DNA from: Erythrocercus mccallii | Lineage: Eukaryota > Chordata > Aves > Passeriformes > Dicruridae | Direction of reading: 5' to 3' | NCBI GenBank assembly: GCA_013397435.1 | Contig: VZRG01001557.1 | Span: forward strand, 62,001 to 126,000 | DNA: 64,000 nt | Shown: piece by piece, positions 13,440-25,187 of the stretch | Layout: each line of letters opens with the position of its first letter | Numbering within the stretch: position 1 is the stretch's first letter | Translations under genes and position numbers: made by a program | The notes under the pieces: generated by a model | Databases searched by the model: none | What the model was told of the DNA's origin: nothing | The model's input: the letters and a program-made list of their open reading frames with translations, nothing else

Positions 13440-15190
13440 GAGGCACTTAAGCAGCAACATCACAGGCTGACGGGGCCCCTGTCTGAAGTGTACATGCAGT
13501 ACATGCAGTCTGAAAACACACAGAAGGAGGAACAAGAGCTCTGCATCCAGTCACCACACAACGTGACCGGAATAACTGAGATCTGGCTGCAATGACAGAG
13601 CTGTGATGGACAAACAGATGCTCTTCAGAAAACGCAGACAGGGAAGATGAAGGGTGCCTTTATGCGAAAGACCAGTTTAGATATATGGAGCTCTTTTAGG
13701 AGATAACGGGTGGGTGAGGGTTTGTGGATCCACATCAGAAAGATGTCAAGATATGTGGCATCATGATTTTTCTACGGGCCTCCCACATAGATGGAGCACC
13801 CTAAACAACTTGAGGATTGCTTTTGATCACAAACTTGGTTCTTGTGAATGATTTTAATCTCCTTGATATCTCCTTGAAAAAACAACAGAGCAGGTGGGGA
13901 CACACACTAAAAAGAATAGAAATAGAAATAGAAATAATAGAAATAGAAATAGAAATAGAAATAGAAATAGAAATAGAAATAGAAATAGAAATAGAAATAG
14001 AAATAGAAATAGAAATAGAAATAGAAATAGAAATAGAAATAGAAATAGAAATAGAAATAGTGTAGTGTAGCATAGCGTAGAACAGAATAGAATAGAATTT
14101 CCATAAAGAGTATCTTCTTAATACAAGTACTGGACAAGCTGACCTGGTGTGCAGCTAAGCACATCTGCGATTCGCTAGGTGGGAAACACCAGTGAAGGAT
14201 ACAGAAATCACTGGCAGCCTCAGTGGTAATGGCCATGACATAGGGGAGTTCTAAACCCTGGGGACAGAGAGGAAGGTGAGCAGTAGATACAGACCATGGA
14301 CTTTTGGAAAGCAAATGTAGGGATTAGTAGGTATGATCCCAATGAAAGCTGTAATGATGGGTAAATTATCACAAAAAACAAGTAGAACAATCTCCAAGCA
14401 CAGGAACAGTACAGCCCAATACTCAGAAAATCAAGTACACATATCAGAAGAGCAGCCCAGCCAAAGAATTCATGGTGGAACTCCATTGCTAAAAGGCAGT
14501 ATACAAGGAGGTGAAAGCAAGGTTAGGCTACAAAGGAAGAATTTAGATACATTGCCTGGTCATGCAGGAATGGCATTAGGAAAGGCAAAGCTCAGCTGCA
14601 AGAAAGACCTGCAAGCATCAGGATAACATGAAGAGCTTCTACTGCTCCATGAATAGTAAAAGGCTGACCTCTGAAAACACGGGATAGTTACTGAATGGAG
14701 AAGGTGATTTAGTGTACCCAGGAAGAGATAAGAGTGGTACACAATATCTTCTTTGACTTTTTTACCTGGAAAGTACTCTTGTTCTTATAGATGGGGTTCA
14801 AGGAGGTTCAAAGAAAGGCCATCAGTTGATGATTTAATCAGAAATTGTGTAACAGAACTTGATCCATACAAATCCATGGGATGAGACCTGCTGAACCCAA
14901 CGGTACTGAGAGACGGGCAATGCCATAACAAGACCCTCTCTCTCTCACATCTCAAGTCATGTAAAAAGCATGGAGACTGGAGAGTCCCCTAATGACTGGG
15001 AAAAAGCAAATGTTACACCAGTCTGGGGGAGAAGGCCAAAAGGTCATCGGGGAGCTGCAGAATGGTCAGATTCACCTTGATCCCTGAGAAAGCAGGAAAC
15101 AAGTGAGTTCTCTGAGCATTTTTCTGAACATACAACTGGAAGGTGACTGTGAACAGTCAGCACTTGCTCCTGTAGTCCTCACTCTATCAC
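13440..15190 (+). mobile_element. Long CR1 LINE fragment (endonuclease and linker region)
   Basis: Plus-oriented CR1 sequence from the 5' part of ORF2 is recognisable as a series of blocks. Examples are the endonuclease-region stretch around 13540-13800 (taactgagatctggctgcaatg, and the tatggagctc / gataacgggtgggtgaggg block) and the linker around 14500-14680 (ggcattaggaaaggcaaagctcagctgcaag). A further block near 14870-15120 corresponds to the 'catggagactggagagtcccctaatgactggga' region ahead of the reverse transcriptase. Most CR1 copies keep only the 3' end, so retention of this interior is unusual. An AGAAAT hexamer array is embedded in it. All frames are broken. Confidence 0.7.
13914..14060. 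repeat. (AGAAAT)n hexanucleotide array
   Basis: About 24 tandem copies of a 6-bp unit (agaaat / atttct on the other strand) with one early interruption (aataatag near 13934). It is followed by a decayed edge of tgtag, catag and gaatag variants to about 14100. The long open frames across it (Ile-Ser or Tyr-Phe repeats) are translation artefacts of the repeat and not genes. Confidence 0.97.
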
Positions 15191-16439
15191 TCTATCAGTT
15201 AACAGGCTGAAGTTAATATGGAGTCTCATGCATATCAGCACCTGTAGCTGAAAGGAATAAAATAATGAACATATGAGGGGGATGAGAGAAGATGAACAGC
15301 TGTCAAAAGCACACACCTCTAATTGGAAACCTCCACTTAAGAGCTGGCTATGGAAGTCTTAATCCAGATCCCAAAGCTTACATTCACTTTGAAGACCTTC
15401 CTTTAAGCAAACAGATAAAACAACAGTGAAATAAATGAGACGAGTTTCCGGAAAAATTAGTTTTGCAGAAACAAGTCTATCACAATTTTTACAGTAAGAA
15501 CAACAGAAAAGCCTCCATTGGAAGCTCACAAAAGTCTCAAGTTTTTAGGAAAGAAACCACTCTTACTGCCAAACTCTCAGTATTATTGTAAGCCAATCTT
15601 TGACACTGAAATTCACCAATATACAAACCTCAACACACCTTCTTAAACAGAAAGAATGGGCTTTCTTTTTGAAAAAGAGGACTATTTGCAAGTGTTCCTG
15701 AAAATTACTATCCCTGGCAGCTGTAGGTAGCTGAAGAGCTACTTGAAGAGCTCACCTGGAACTGAGATCCCCTCAGCACCAGCATCCTCCCAAGTTTCAA
15801 AGCATGACATAACAGCACTCCTTGTGTTCTGACACAGACCGCCCCTCAAACAGGAGATTTGCATTCTACAAATGCCAGCTGCTCCCTCATTACAATATTA
15901 TTGTCCAAAAACATTCACTAAAGCTTTTAAGCAATTTGCAGCTTCACACAGATCCTCTCTCATTCTACCTCTACATTGTTCTGTTTGTGTATCATACCAG
16001 CTTAAAATTACTTACTGAAAACCCATGCTCCTGTAACAGAATCTGTGGCACAATATTCCTTCTAAAGTCTCTTCTCTCCTCCTACCAAGGCCTCTTTAAG
16101 GGTTGCCTTTGAGAAAGGAAAAACTCAGTATGAATGAAAACAACCCATCACTTCTCAAAACTATTGAGAGCACATGGTTGCTTATTTTTCATTTGTTTGT
16201 TGGGGTTTTTTGTCCCCACTGTTCAAAGGCTGAATGTAAACGTGAGAGGGGAAGAAACAAAAAAGACCAGAAAAAGCGCAGAGGCTATGCAGTAAAGTTT
16301 GGTATTTTGTCTCTCTCACACAGACTTCATGGGACAATGAAGCACACAAAGATGATTTTTCTATTAACTGTGACATGTAAAGACATCTCCTAGTATACTC
16401 AAGCGCTAGCAAGAAAACCCTGTAATCCTACATAGGGCA
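15191..16439. other. AT-rich non-coding DNA
   Basis: No recognised repeat is present. A minus-strand segment 15756-15828 has a very good donor (CAG|GTGAGC) and one open frame of 24 codons, but it cannot be joined in phase to other candidates, so it is treated as a pseudo-exon. Confidence 0.45.
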
Positions 16440-17560
16440 TGAGAAGGCTATGCTGTGGTAACTAACCCAGGGTAGCTCACCTCCCGTGATCAAGTATGCA
16501 GAGCCAGAAGCAGGTCTTACGTTATTGTTACAATAGGCTGGGACAGGTTGCTTCCCAGCATCCCCACAGCGAGTATACAGAGCCTCAAGCATGTTTTATT
16601 TCCCCACTATAATTCCTCGTATAGTAACCCACTATAGTTCACCCACCCCACCTGCACATACCCTTGCACTACTTCACACGATGGAGACCAGCTGCAGATC
16701 TCAGAATCCAGATAAAAGCATATGCACATCTTGTATCAAGCCCCTCAAGATCTGAAGCCAACTTTGCAATTTTTTGTTGTTGTCAATCCGTAGACATAGC
16801 TAGACAGTTATGATTAAGCAATTGCATTGTGAACACTATATGCTTGGCTAGTGGTTGTTTTAAGGAAAAGGGAAGATCCCAAGATGAATGGGCTGTCTGG
16901 ATGAGAGCCACCAGGAGTAAGGTCAGGACTGAGCAGTAACTGGGGGAGAGGTAATTCCAGCAGTGGAACTCAGTGACCACCAACTCAGCGACCACCTACT
17001 CCAAACAGACTCCAGAGTCAGACAGAGGGAAGAACTGCACCTGCAGAGTATTAGCATGGCAAATAGGGGGCTGAGTACTAATTAATGAAAGTAATGTAAT
17101 CTCTAAGCAATGAATGCTGATGCTTTGTTAAAATGTACAAATACTGTTAAGTTTTGATGATTGTTGAGCCAGTTTTTTGTGGGCTACCACGCTGCTCCCT
17201 CCTTGCACAAACCAGAATTAGAGGTAGAAATACCTCACCTGGCTGTGTGAGCTGGCACTGAACACTGGGAAAGGAGCCTGTGGTTGGCACAAGTTTTTGG
17301 TAACTCAAGTAGGACAGACAGGGTGCCTTGCCCAGATTGACTGGCCACTACAAGCAAATGTGCTCAACTGGACAAATTCCAGTGCACACTGACCTTTTGA
17401 CTAGGGACTTCAGAAAACCAACCCCAAAGTGAGGACAACCGGCACATTGCTTTAGAGATGTGTTTGATCAGTAAAGGGTGGTGACTGGAAACTGATAAAG
17501 AAGCAGGAGAATTTTGGGACTGGGGCTCTGCACAAGCTGCAGGAGCAAATATTTTGCTTC
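16440..17560. repeat. Unclassified old repeat-like region
   Basis: Two similar segments lie about 80 bp apart: 16490-16520 (gatcaagtatgcagagcc...caggt) and 16567-16595 (agcgagtatacagagcctcaagcat). This suggests an internal duplication. The wording of the region, with a TATA-like gataaaag near 16711 and GC-richer blocks, resembles a decayed endogenous-retrovirus segment. No ends, duplications or family could be fixed. It may equally be unique DNA. Confidence 0.25.
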
Positions 17561-18944
17561 TGCACTACAGTGACATGCATCTTGAATTTTTGGTATTTTG
17601 CACATACATTTTCACACTTGTTGATAGTGTGAAAACTTAAGATGTGTGCATTTTGACAGTTTATGAAACATTAGGAATTTCAGTGCTGAAATGGGTTCCT
17701 CTGCTTCTACAAAAAAATTGCTCTAGTTTGTTCTGCCCCAGATGCATCCTAAAGGATAGGAGTAAATTTCAGGGTAAGCCCATGCTTCAAGAGAAATAGA
17801 AAAGATACTGTAATCAATGGTGGCTTTAACATGAAGTAGATGATGGTGAAAAATGGCCAGAAAATGGGTCTCTGAAATATAATATGATTTCATAGCTGAT
17901 GTTATTTTGTAGAAGGCAAACCAAATAAGATTAAGTCTATTATGTTGTTTTGTTTTTTGCTTTAAGTAATAATTGTGATGTAAGAAAGCCACATCCCCAC
18001 CCGCTTTTAGTGAGCAAAATTTCAAAAATAACTATCTTCATCAGGTTAGTAAACTTCCTGAGTTCTTATGCCTTGTCCTTTTAAACTAAGCACAAATAAT
18101 CCTCTCATCATTATAAAGGGAGGAAAGGAGGTCTAAGATGAAGGCCCTTATGTTATTATACATAGCACCAAAGAAAGAAACTAGAAGTACAGTAGATCCA
18201 CCATAGATGTATTATTTGAAGCAATAAACTGGCTGTCCAGACACAAAACTAACCTAGAGGTATTGCAGCTTCAGTACACTATGTACAATGAACCATTCTT
18301 ACCCTCCTCAGAAAAGCTGAATGAAACTCAGCTAACATTCAAACCTTAAAATGACAACACTCCCACACATCCCACATGTTAAACCAAAGAGAAAAGGAAT
18401 GACAGAATTATATACCAGTAAAAATAGAAAGGTCTTTCCCAGCAACATACAGAACTTCTGTTAGGTCTTCACTGCTACGGTGTATATGTCACATTTTTCA
18501 GTGATTAACTGTATGTCAGGAAATCTCACACACACACACACAAATATTGTTGCATGCAGGACATGCTGACCCTAAATATGATTTCGAATTCTAATTTTTG
18601 ATGCACAACTATAAAATCACAAACTGAGTAGAACATTTTACTGGGCTTTATAAAGACATGAAACCTATCAACGCAACTTTTAGCTAGTAAAAACCACTCT
18701 ATAAGGAAGCTAAACGGTAGTTCCAAATTATTTGGAAAGGCAGAGAATCACTTACAAAAATTAGCTGATATGGTGACTGAAACCAGTATCTACAACATTC
18801 AAGGACAACACTATGGATAGTGATTGGCTCTTTTCAGATGAGGTATTTGTTTTAGTCAGGAATTTCACAATCTGAATGCGACCAGCATTCAGACTTGTTT
18901 TTAAAGGTTTTCATTAGTTCAGAGTTTCTGTTAGCCAAAGACTA
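17561..18944. other. AT-rich non-coding DNA
   Basis: Contains a short (CA)n run at 18527-18542. Nothing else is recognised. Confidence 0.5.
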
Positions 18945-19313
18945 AGAGATTTGGGATTGTTCAGCTAGGAAAAGAGAAGGCTTAGGGGTGACCTGTTTGC
19001 AGTCTTCCAGCACCTGAAAGGAGTCTTCAAGCAGATGGAAAGAGACTATTTACAAAGGCATGTAATGACAGAAAAAGGGGCAACACCTTGAAATTGAAAG
19101 GCAGCAGGTTTAGATGAGGTATTAGAAAAATTCTTTACTGTGAGGGTGATGAGACACAGTTTGCCCAGAAAATTTGTGGATGCACCATCCCTGTTCAAGG
19201 CCAAGCTGGATGGAGCTCTGAGCAACCTGGTCTAGGGGCAGTTCTCTCTGCTCACAGTAGGGTTGGAACATGATCTTTGAGATCCCTTCCAACCTAAGCC
19301 ATTCTACAACTCT
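18945..19313 (+). mobile_element. CR1 LINE 3' end
   Basis: Plus-oriented CR1 3' region. The typical blocks are 'ttcagctaggaaaagagaagg', 'acctgaaaggag', 'ggatgcaccatccctg', 'gttcaaggccaagctggatgg' and the terminal 'gatcccttccaacctaagcc' block. It ends at the family's degenerate attctacaactct tail near 19313. It is 5'-truncated. Confidence 0.9.
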
Positions 19314-20689
19314 CTCATCCTGCATGAGGAATAACCTAATTCAAACTCTCTTTTCTCATCCCAACAGCCTTCAAGTAAATATATGTATAGCCTCCATTTA
19401 GAATTTTATGCCACGTTTATTTAGTCTCCTTGGGTGAACAATGTCTTCCTGCAATTGCCATTGAAGGGTCCAGGGTGTTCACAGCTGTCACAATGCTCCC
19501 TGCTGTGTACACAAGCAGCAGGCTCTCTGCTGGCCAGCACCTGCTGGTAGGCTGATAACATCAGTAAATGGGCCTGCAGTGACACCCACACTTGACGCAC
19601 AACTCAGGCAGCACTCCAGCACACTGTAGTTCTTTATAATTCCTTTTTCAAATCTAGAAAATGTCAATGAGATCTGTACACTAGGGTCAGGGTCCCTTTT
19701 GTCTGAGTTAAGCACAAATCTACACATTTCACTAGCTCTGTAGGTAGAGAAACAGCAAGGAAGTTTGACTCCTTGTCTTTGCAACAGTTAAATGCATTTC
19801 AGCTATTAAAACTTACTGATCACTTCAAGATAGAACATTCAAGCAATTTAAAAAAATTAGCTCAAATTTGCTATGGAATTAGAGAAAAATTAGTGGAAAA
19901 CACTATTAGGGTTTATTTGGGTTTAATTTATTTTATACCAGCTGCTGAGTGGGTTTGTAACTGTACATATAAGCAGAAAAACACCATTCTTCTTGCTCAA
20001 ATGATACGTGAAAGAAACACACAAAGAGATCACCAGAAAAGATCTGAGGAAGTAGATGAAAGTATTAAAAAGTAAGACTCCATGCATCAATTGTCATCAC
20101 ATACTTAAAGTTAAGAAACTAGGAAAAATGCTCCACACTCTCCCAACTGCTTTCTAAACTTGACAATTTTAAATGTTACACATAAAAGTTCACTATTACA
20201 CTTCACAGAAGTAGTGAAAATAAAGAGAACTTGTAAAGGTCATAGAAGCAACATCTGTGATATGTCTATATACCACAACAAAGGATACACATGCTTAAAA
20301 ACAAACTGGAAAGAGTAAAATAATAAAGTTTTAACAGCAGTGAAATTTGGGCAAAAAAGCTACCTTTCTCATGCTCTTTCATGAAGAAGTGACATATGTA
20401 TTCAGGAAGGGGTGTTATTTGGTTGATTTGGGGGGTTTTGTTTATGTTTTGTTCTGGGTTATTTTTTGTTGTTTGCTTTTAGGGGCATTGTTTCTTTTCT
20501 TAGGGGCTTTTATTGGTGTAGGGTTTTGTTGGGTTTTTGTTTGGGTGTTTTTGGTAACACTGACTGAGCTTATTTGGACTACTTGACTCTTAGGTAGTTC
20601 TTTTCCACATGAGTTTTGCTGTCACACAGAGGCTCTGTCTCCATATCAAAATTCACAGTAGCATCAATTCTAAAATTCAGGATCTGGAG
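19314..20689. other. Non-coding DNA with a G/T-rich tract
   Basis: Mostly AT-rich. Positions 20405-20560 form a strongly strand-asymmetric G/T tract. The 79-residue Phe/Gly/Val-rich frame across it is compositional noise. Confidence 0.5.
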
Positions 20690-20815
20690 ATATTAAAAAA
20701 ATCCAAGTGGACACTATCCTGGCCAACCTGTTCTAAATGACCCTGCTTCAGCAGAGGGGTTGGATTAGATGATCTCAAAACATGCCTTCCAACATCAATG
20801 CTTTTCTGATCTGTG
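20690..20815 (+). mobile_element. CR1 LINE 3' remnant
   Basis: A short plus-oriented 3' CR1 piece. It shows 'ccctgcttcagcagaggggt', then 'tggattagatgatctc' and a diverged 'ccttccaacatc' followed by ttctgatctgtg. About 125 bp survive. Confidence 0.75.
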
Positions 20816-21139
20816 TACAATGACAGAGCTTACTTTTAACTAACTAAGGAAGCCATCTACTCCAAAAAAAGCTACACTATCCCAAGCAAATGTGGTATTT
20901 TAAAGCTTGCCACACCCCTTCAAGAACAACACTGTTTGAAATGCCATTATTAAACATAAATTTTTCAAAAGAGCATAAAAAGCTATTGATGAAAATAGTT
21001 TATGGTATTCAAGATACTATCTGATTCAATTCACGATCACTCATTCTCCTGCTGTATATCCAAGTACCGAGTCTCTATCTGTATTTTAAGCAACTTCTTT
21101 ATAGATGTAGGTAGACTATTACCATATATCCCTGCTCTA
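20816..21139. other. AT-rich spacer
   Basis: Lies between two CR1 fragments in opposite orientation. Nothing is recognised. Confidence 0.5.
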
Positions 21140-21785
21140 CTGCTGTCTTTTCTCCATGCCAAACAGTCCCTCAGCCTCTCCTGGAGTGCAAGCACCCCAC
21201 ATTCTGTGGTGCTTCACTGTTCTCTACTGAGCTCAGTCCAGTTCTGCATCATTTTTTTCTCATACTGGGGCATCAAAAGTGGATGCAGTAACCCAGATGC
21301 AATTTAACAAGTGACAAGTGAAGAGGAATCACTTGGTCTGATTTCCTTGTTATGTTCCTGTTAATACAGCCCAGGATGCTGCTGGCTTTCATCAACCTAA
21401 ACCTCCCCTGACACAACGTCAGGCCATTTCCTTCGGTTCTGCCACTGGTCACTACAGAGAGACTATCAGTGTCTGCCCCTCCTCTTCCCCTCATGAGGAA
21501 ATTGTAACTGCAATGAAGTCTCTCCTCAGTCTTCTTTTCTTCAGTCTGAACAGACCAAGTGACCTCAGCCGTTCTTCGCACAGCTTCCTTCAAGGACCTT
21601 CACCACCTTTGTTATCCTCATCTAGTAGTTTTTCATCCATCCAGACTTTACTATCCCAACTTGGATGCAACGATGCCATGGGAGACCACAGCAAAAGCCT
21701 TGCTAAGAATCCACGAAGAAGACAGCCTCTACTCTCCCATCATTCATAGATCTTGTCACAGAAGACAATCAGGTTGGTGAAACCT
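21140..21785 (-). mobile_element. CR1 LINE fragment
   Basis: Antisense CR1 blocks are seen on the plus strand: 'tactggggcatc', 'gtggatgcagta', 'gaagaggaatcact', 'cagcccaggatgctgctggc' and, near 21670-21780, the 'atgccatgggagac...aaaagccttgctaag' block with 'caatcaggttggtga'. About 350 bp of the expected middle is missing or scrambled, so it is an old, internally deleted copy. Confidence 0.75.
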
Positions 21786-22844
21786 CCTACCTAATGTACC
21801 CAGAAATGGCTTCCAAGAGACTTTATCTCGCTTAGAACAACGTAGTCTACTTCTCTCAAAATGGGGACTACTGTGCTGTTCTGTTTCTTAGCTAATTAAA
21901 GATCCATATCACAGTGAGAGAACGTACTCATTCTCCAGCCAAGGTGAAAGGAAGGCTGTAAATGTTTTATGAGACTTGTGTGATCATATAAGTAAACCTG
22001 TAATACATAAATAATAGTAAAAAAATTGCTAAGGAGACCCCTCAACACTGCCTTATAACTTCTAAGTCAGTTCCTCTGACAATTTCACAGAATCCATGTT
22101 TGTTGGTATTGCAGGGTTTGTATCTTCTCTTGGTGTGTCATGCAGACCTTTAACATGATCTTGCTCAGCTTTAGTTTTCCCATCTGCATTTAGAAGAGTG
22201 AAGGCTTGCTTTTGGCCAGCAGACATTGCAAGTGAAGGAATTCACAGCATTTGACAGCAGTGTTCAGTCACTTAATCCCCTCCCGCATTGCACACATCCA
22301 GAATGTAGCCTTAAGGTAACGCAAGTTGCTTTATGGAGCACCTTGGGAATATTTAAAACTGTCTAATGAAGTATCAGAGCTTACCAAGAGGTCTACAGTC
22401 CCAGGTAAATTGCTTATTTAACTGCTCTGTAATGAGTGAGAACTCCGTACAAGCCAAGACTGATACAATAAACATGCACTTGACCTCTTCTAGTTTTTGG
22501 TTTGCATGGTCTCCAAGAAAAAGCAACAGTTTTGATTTACACAGCTAATGTCAAGTATACTTAACTTTTAAACAGTTTTGAAAAAGACATGTGGCTGAGC
22601 TCAGCTTCTTCAAACTTCTATAGATCTTTCTGTTAAATGTGTTTTTTCCTCATAGGGCAAACTGATAATAAAAAACAAGACTTCTAATCAATAAGAACAA
22701 TATACAAACTTATACAATTCCAGAACTCAAAATTACATATAAACCCATGGGATAGTTACCAGCTTCAGGAGAGTTCACTTAGCTAAGATTTGAATGACAA
22801 CTAAAAACATTTTTCCTGTTTTCTGCCAAGTAGAAAACAGTAAT

Positions 22845-22912
22845 CTGAAGTGGGGAAGGGCAGAGGGGAAGGAGGGGGGAGACAGAGGCAGAGAGACACA
22901 GAGAGAGAAGGA
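22845..22912 (+). repeat. Polypurine low-complexity tract
   Basis: An almost uninterrupted G/A run with gaga and ggaagg motifs, then cagagaga. The complementary strand is polypyrimidine. It can form triplex or slip structures, but no function is implied. Confidence 0.85.
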
Positions 22913-25086
22913 CTTCAGCAAAAAATCCAAAGGCTTTAAGAGTTGCAAAACAGTGTACCTGACATAGAAAGAAAACCTCACATTGTTTTTTGAGGGACAA
23001 TGGAAGTCAGTTACTGAAGTCAGCTGTTTGGGCTGATGGAAAGCAGAAAGGCATTAACAACAAGAAAACATGAAGCATAATTTTAGGGTTACAAGTAGAG
23101 CAAGCTAGGAAAACTCAGTATTATTTAAATTGGAATCTGCCAATTAGTCAAAATCATTTGGATCATTTGGTTTTGACAATGTTTCAATGAGTTCCGTTTT
23201 ACCTTTGGGGAAACACTAAGAATTTCTGTGCTTGTCTTAATACTAAACTGGCAACAACTCCTACGTTGTTTGGAGACACTTTTTCACGTTGACAAAAATT
23301 TAGAGCATTAGAAAAGGCTTTTCCCTGACACGGACTAGTATCAGAAGCACCTCTACAGTAATGCAACCCATACTGGCATTTTTCACATTCATTAACACTT
23401 CATGTTTCAGATATTAGACTAACATTTTCTAATAAAATGCACTTAAAGAGGTGGAGTTTGTGTAGGTAAAGAGCAATAAAACGCTGTACCAATAACTGAT
23501 CTAACTTTAAATACTTTTAAATATAAAAGGACACACATAGCACCGAAAGCTGCTATTCCATGGCAGCAGTCAGTCATTGCACAACAGCTGCGGTGTACAA
23601 ACCTACAGGGCTGCTGGCTATTCCACAGCTTGATAAATCTATCATTCAATCTACCATGCAAAGGAGGACACTCGCCACTAGAAATATAAACTGCTACTGG
23701 CAAATCAAAGAACCATGTATGTGACATGCCTGTGGTCAGGAAAAATGCCGGGTGCAGTCTAAAGTGAGTTCAGTCAAGCCTCTGTCACTGCACTCAGCTG
23801 GAGTTCCAGTTTATCCAAAAGCCAACTAATACTCCTTAACTGTTGATGCAGAATTTTGGTGTCATCTTGTTAAAGAGTTCAAAGAAAATTCCAGTAGAAC
23901 AGAATTATGAACCATTTCAGTCTGCTCAGTTTCTGCTGTAGGATATGAGCCATTTGATACAAACCTTCAAAAAGCTGTTACAAAATACGAACATTAGATT
24001 TCTAAAAATAATAAAATGCTTTGGATTACTTCTAATATAAATCCTACCCTTGCCAACATTTGATTACATAGCTTAGACAGTATCAAAAAGTTGGAGCAAA
24101 GAAGCAGAAGTCCAACAACCACATACACAAAAAAATCCCATTTTCTCCTCATGTTTTCTGAAAAATTTTCAGAGACAGAGTAGCTGCAATGGCCAGTTAC
24201 CAAACACAGGACATCCAGCTAATATTTTTTTGGCAACAACCCACAAAACAACCAGGTCAGAAGCCACCACGGGATTTCCACAGCACACAAGAAGTGTTCT
24301 CCTTATAAAGTAACACCCTCTTTGCTAGCCCAGGATGAATTTGTTATGATCTCCATGGCTGGAAACCATGTTGCTGTTGCAAGGTGTGATGTAGGTAATT
24401 TTTCTGAAGAGCTTCACTTTTGTCTAGCTGTCCTTTGGCCAGCGTCCTCTGAAAAAATGTCCAGAGTTCATTCCTGTATGAAAACTCAGATGAACAGACT
24501 GCTCATACCACCTCCAGATGGCAAACTGCTTCACAGACTGCCAGCCTGCCCACCTACCCCCAATCATTTTTGCTGCTAAAACCTAAAATTCATGTACACG
24601 GTACTTAACAAAAGCTATGTGGAGAAGTGACAGTTGGTAAAAGTTGTCCAACAGATCTTTTTGTCTTGTACATTACTCTGGAATGACATGAGCTTTTTTT
24701 TTCTGGCAGCTCTTCTTTCATATGGAAGGGGAAAGTTCTTGCAAGGTAAAGTACTACCTCAGCACTTAGCTAAAGAATACATGAACAGATTTTCAATTAT
24801 CAGCAATTTTCACTGCTGACACATCAGAATGTGTGCCTTTGTTGGACCACCTCATCTATTTGGCACTCCAGAGGCAGAATATGGATTTTCACTTCCTAGA
24901 TTCATCAGAAATACCTAATTTTTCAAATAACATCTTTCTTTTTTTCTTCTTTCCTAAAATCTTTTTTTGTCCACACGTAAAACTGAAGAGCTTTAAGACC
25001 TTAACCTCTCAACGGGAAAACAAGCATACAACCTTGCCTTCAAAAAAGACTGTCACAACAAAACAAGATGTTTCTGCAATAAAGCC

Positions 25087-25187
25087 AGCTGGTTTGGTGG
25101 TGGGGTTTTTGTTGGTTAGTTTGGTGGGATTTTTTTGTTGTTTTTGTTTTGGGGGGTTTGCTTTATTTGGGGGGGAGGGGTGGGGGT
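25087..25187 (+). repeat. G/T-rich tract with G-quadruplex candidate
   Basis: Four G runs of four or more bases occur within 37 bases (25151-25156, 25169-25175, 25177-25180 and 25182-25186) on the plus strand, following about 60 bases of alternating G and T runs. This fits the general G-quadruplex pattern apart from one long loop. Confidence 0.7.

Noticed and set aside
13914..14060. Possible CRISPR-like array
   Set aside because: The units are 6 bp with no spacers, and the genome is avian.
13801..14314. Repetitive frames of Ile-Ser, Ile-Glu and Phe-Tyr
   Set aside because: Direct translations of the AGAAAT hexamer array.
15756..15828. Minus-strand 73-nt segment with donor CAG|GTGAGC, peptide including MSCFETWEDAGAEG
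   Set aside because: The frame is attractive, but it ends in phase 1, which only opens a stop-containing frame in the next candidate to the left (12890-12956), and it is not recognised.
23203..23402. Minus-strand open stretch with several cysteines (ECEKCQYGLHYC) ending at AAG|GTAAAA
   Set aside because: It looks zinc-finger-like at first, but the Cys/His spacing fits no known finger and there is no acceptor. Open stretches of 66 codons are common by chance.
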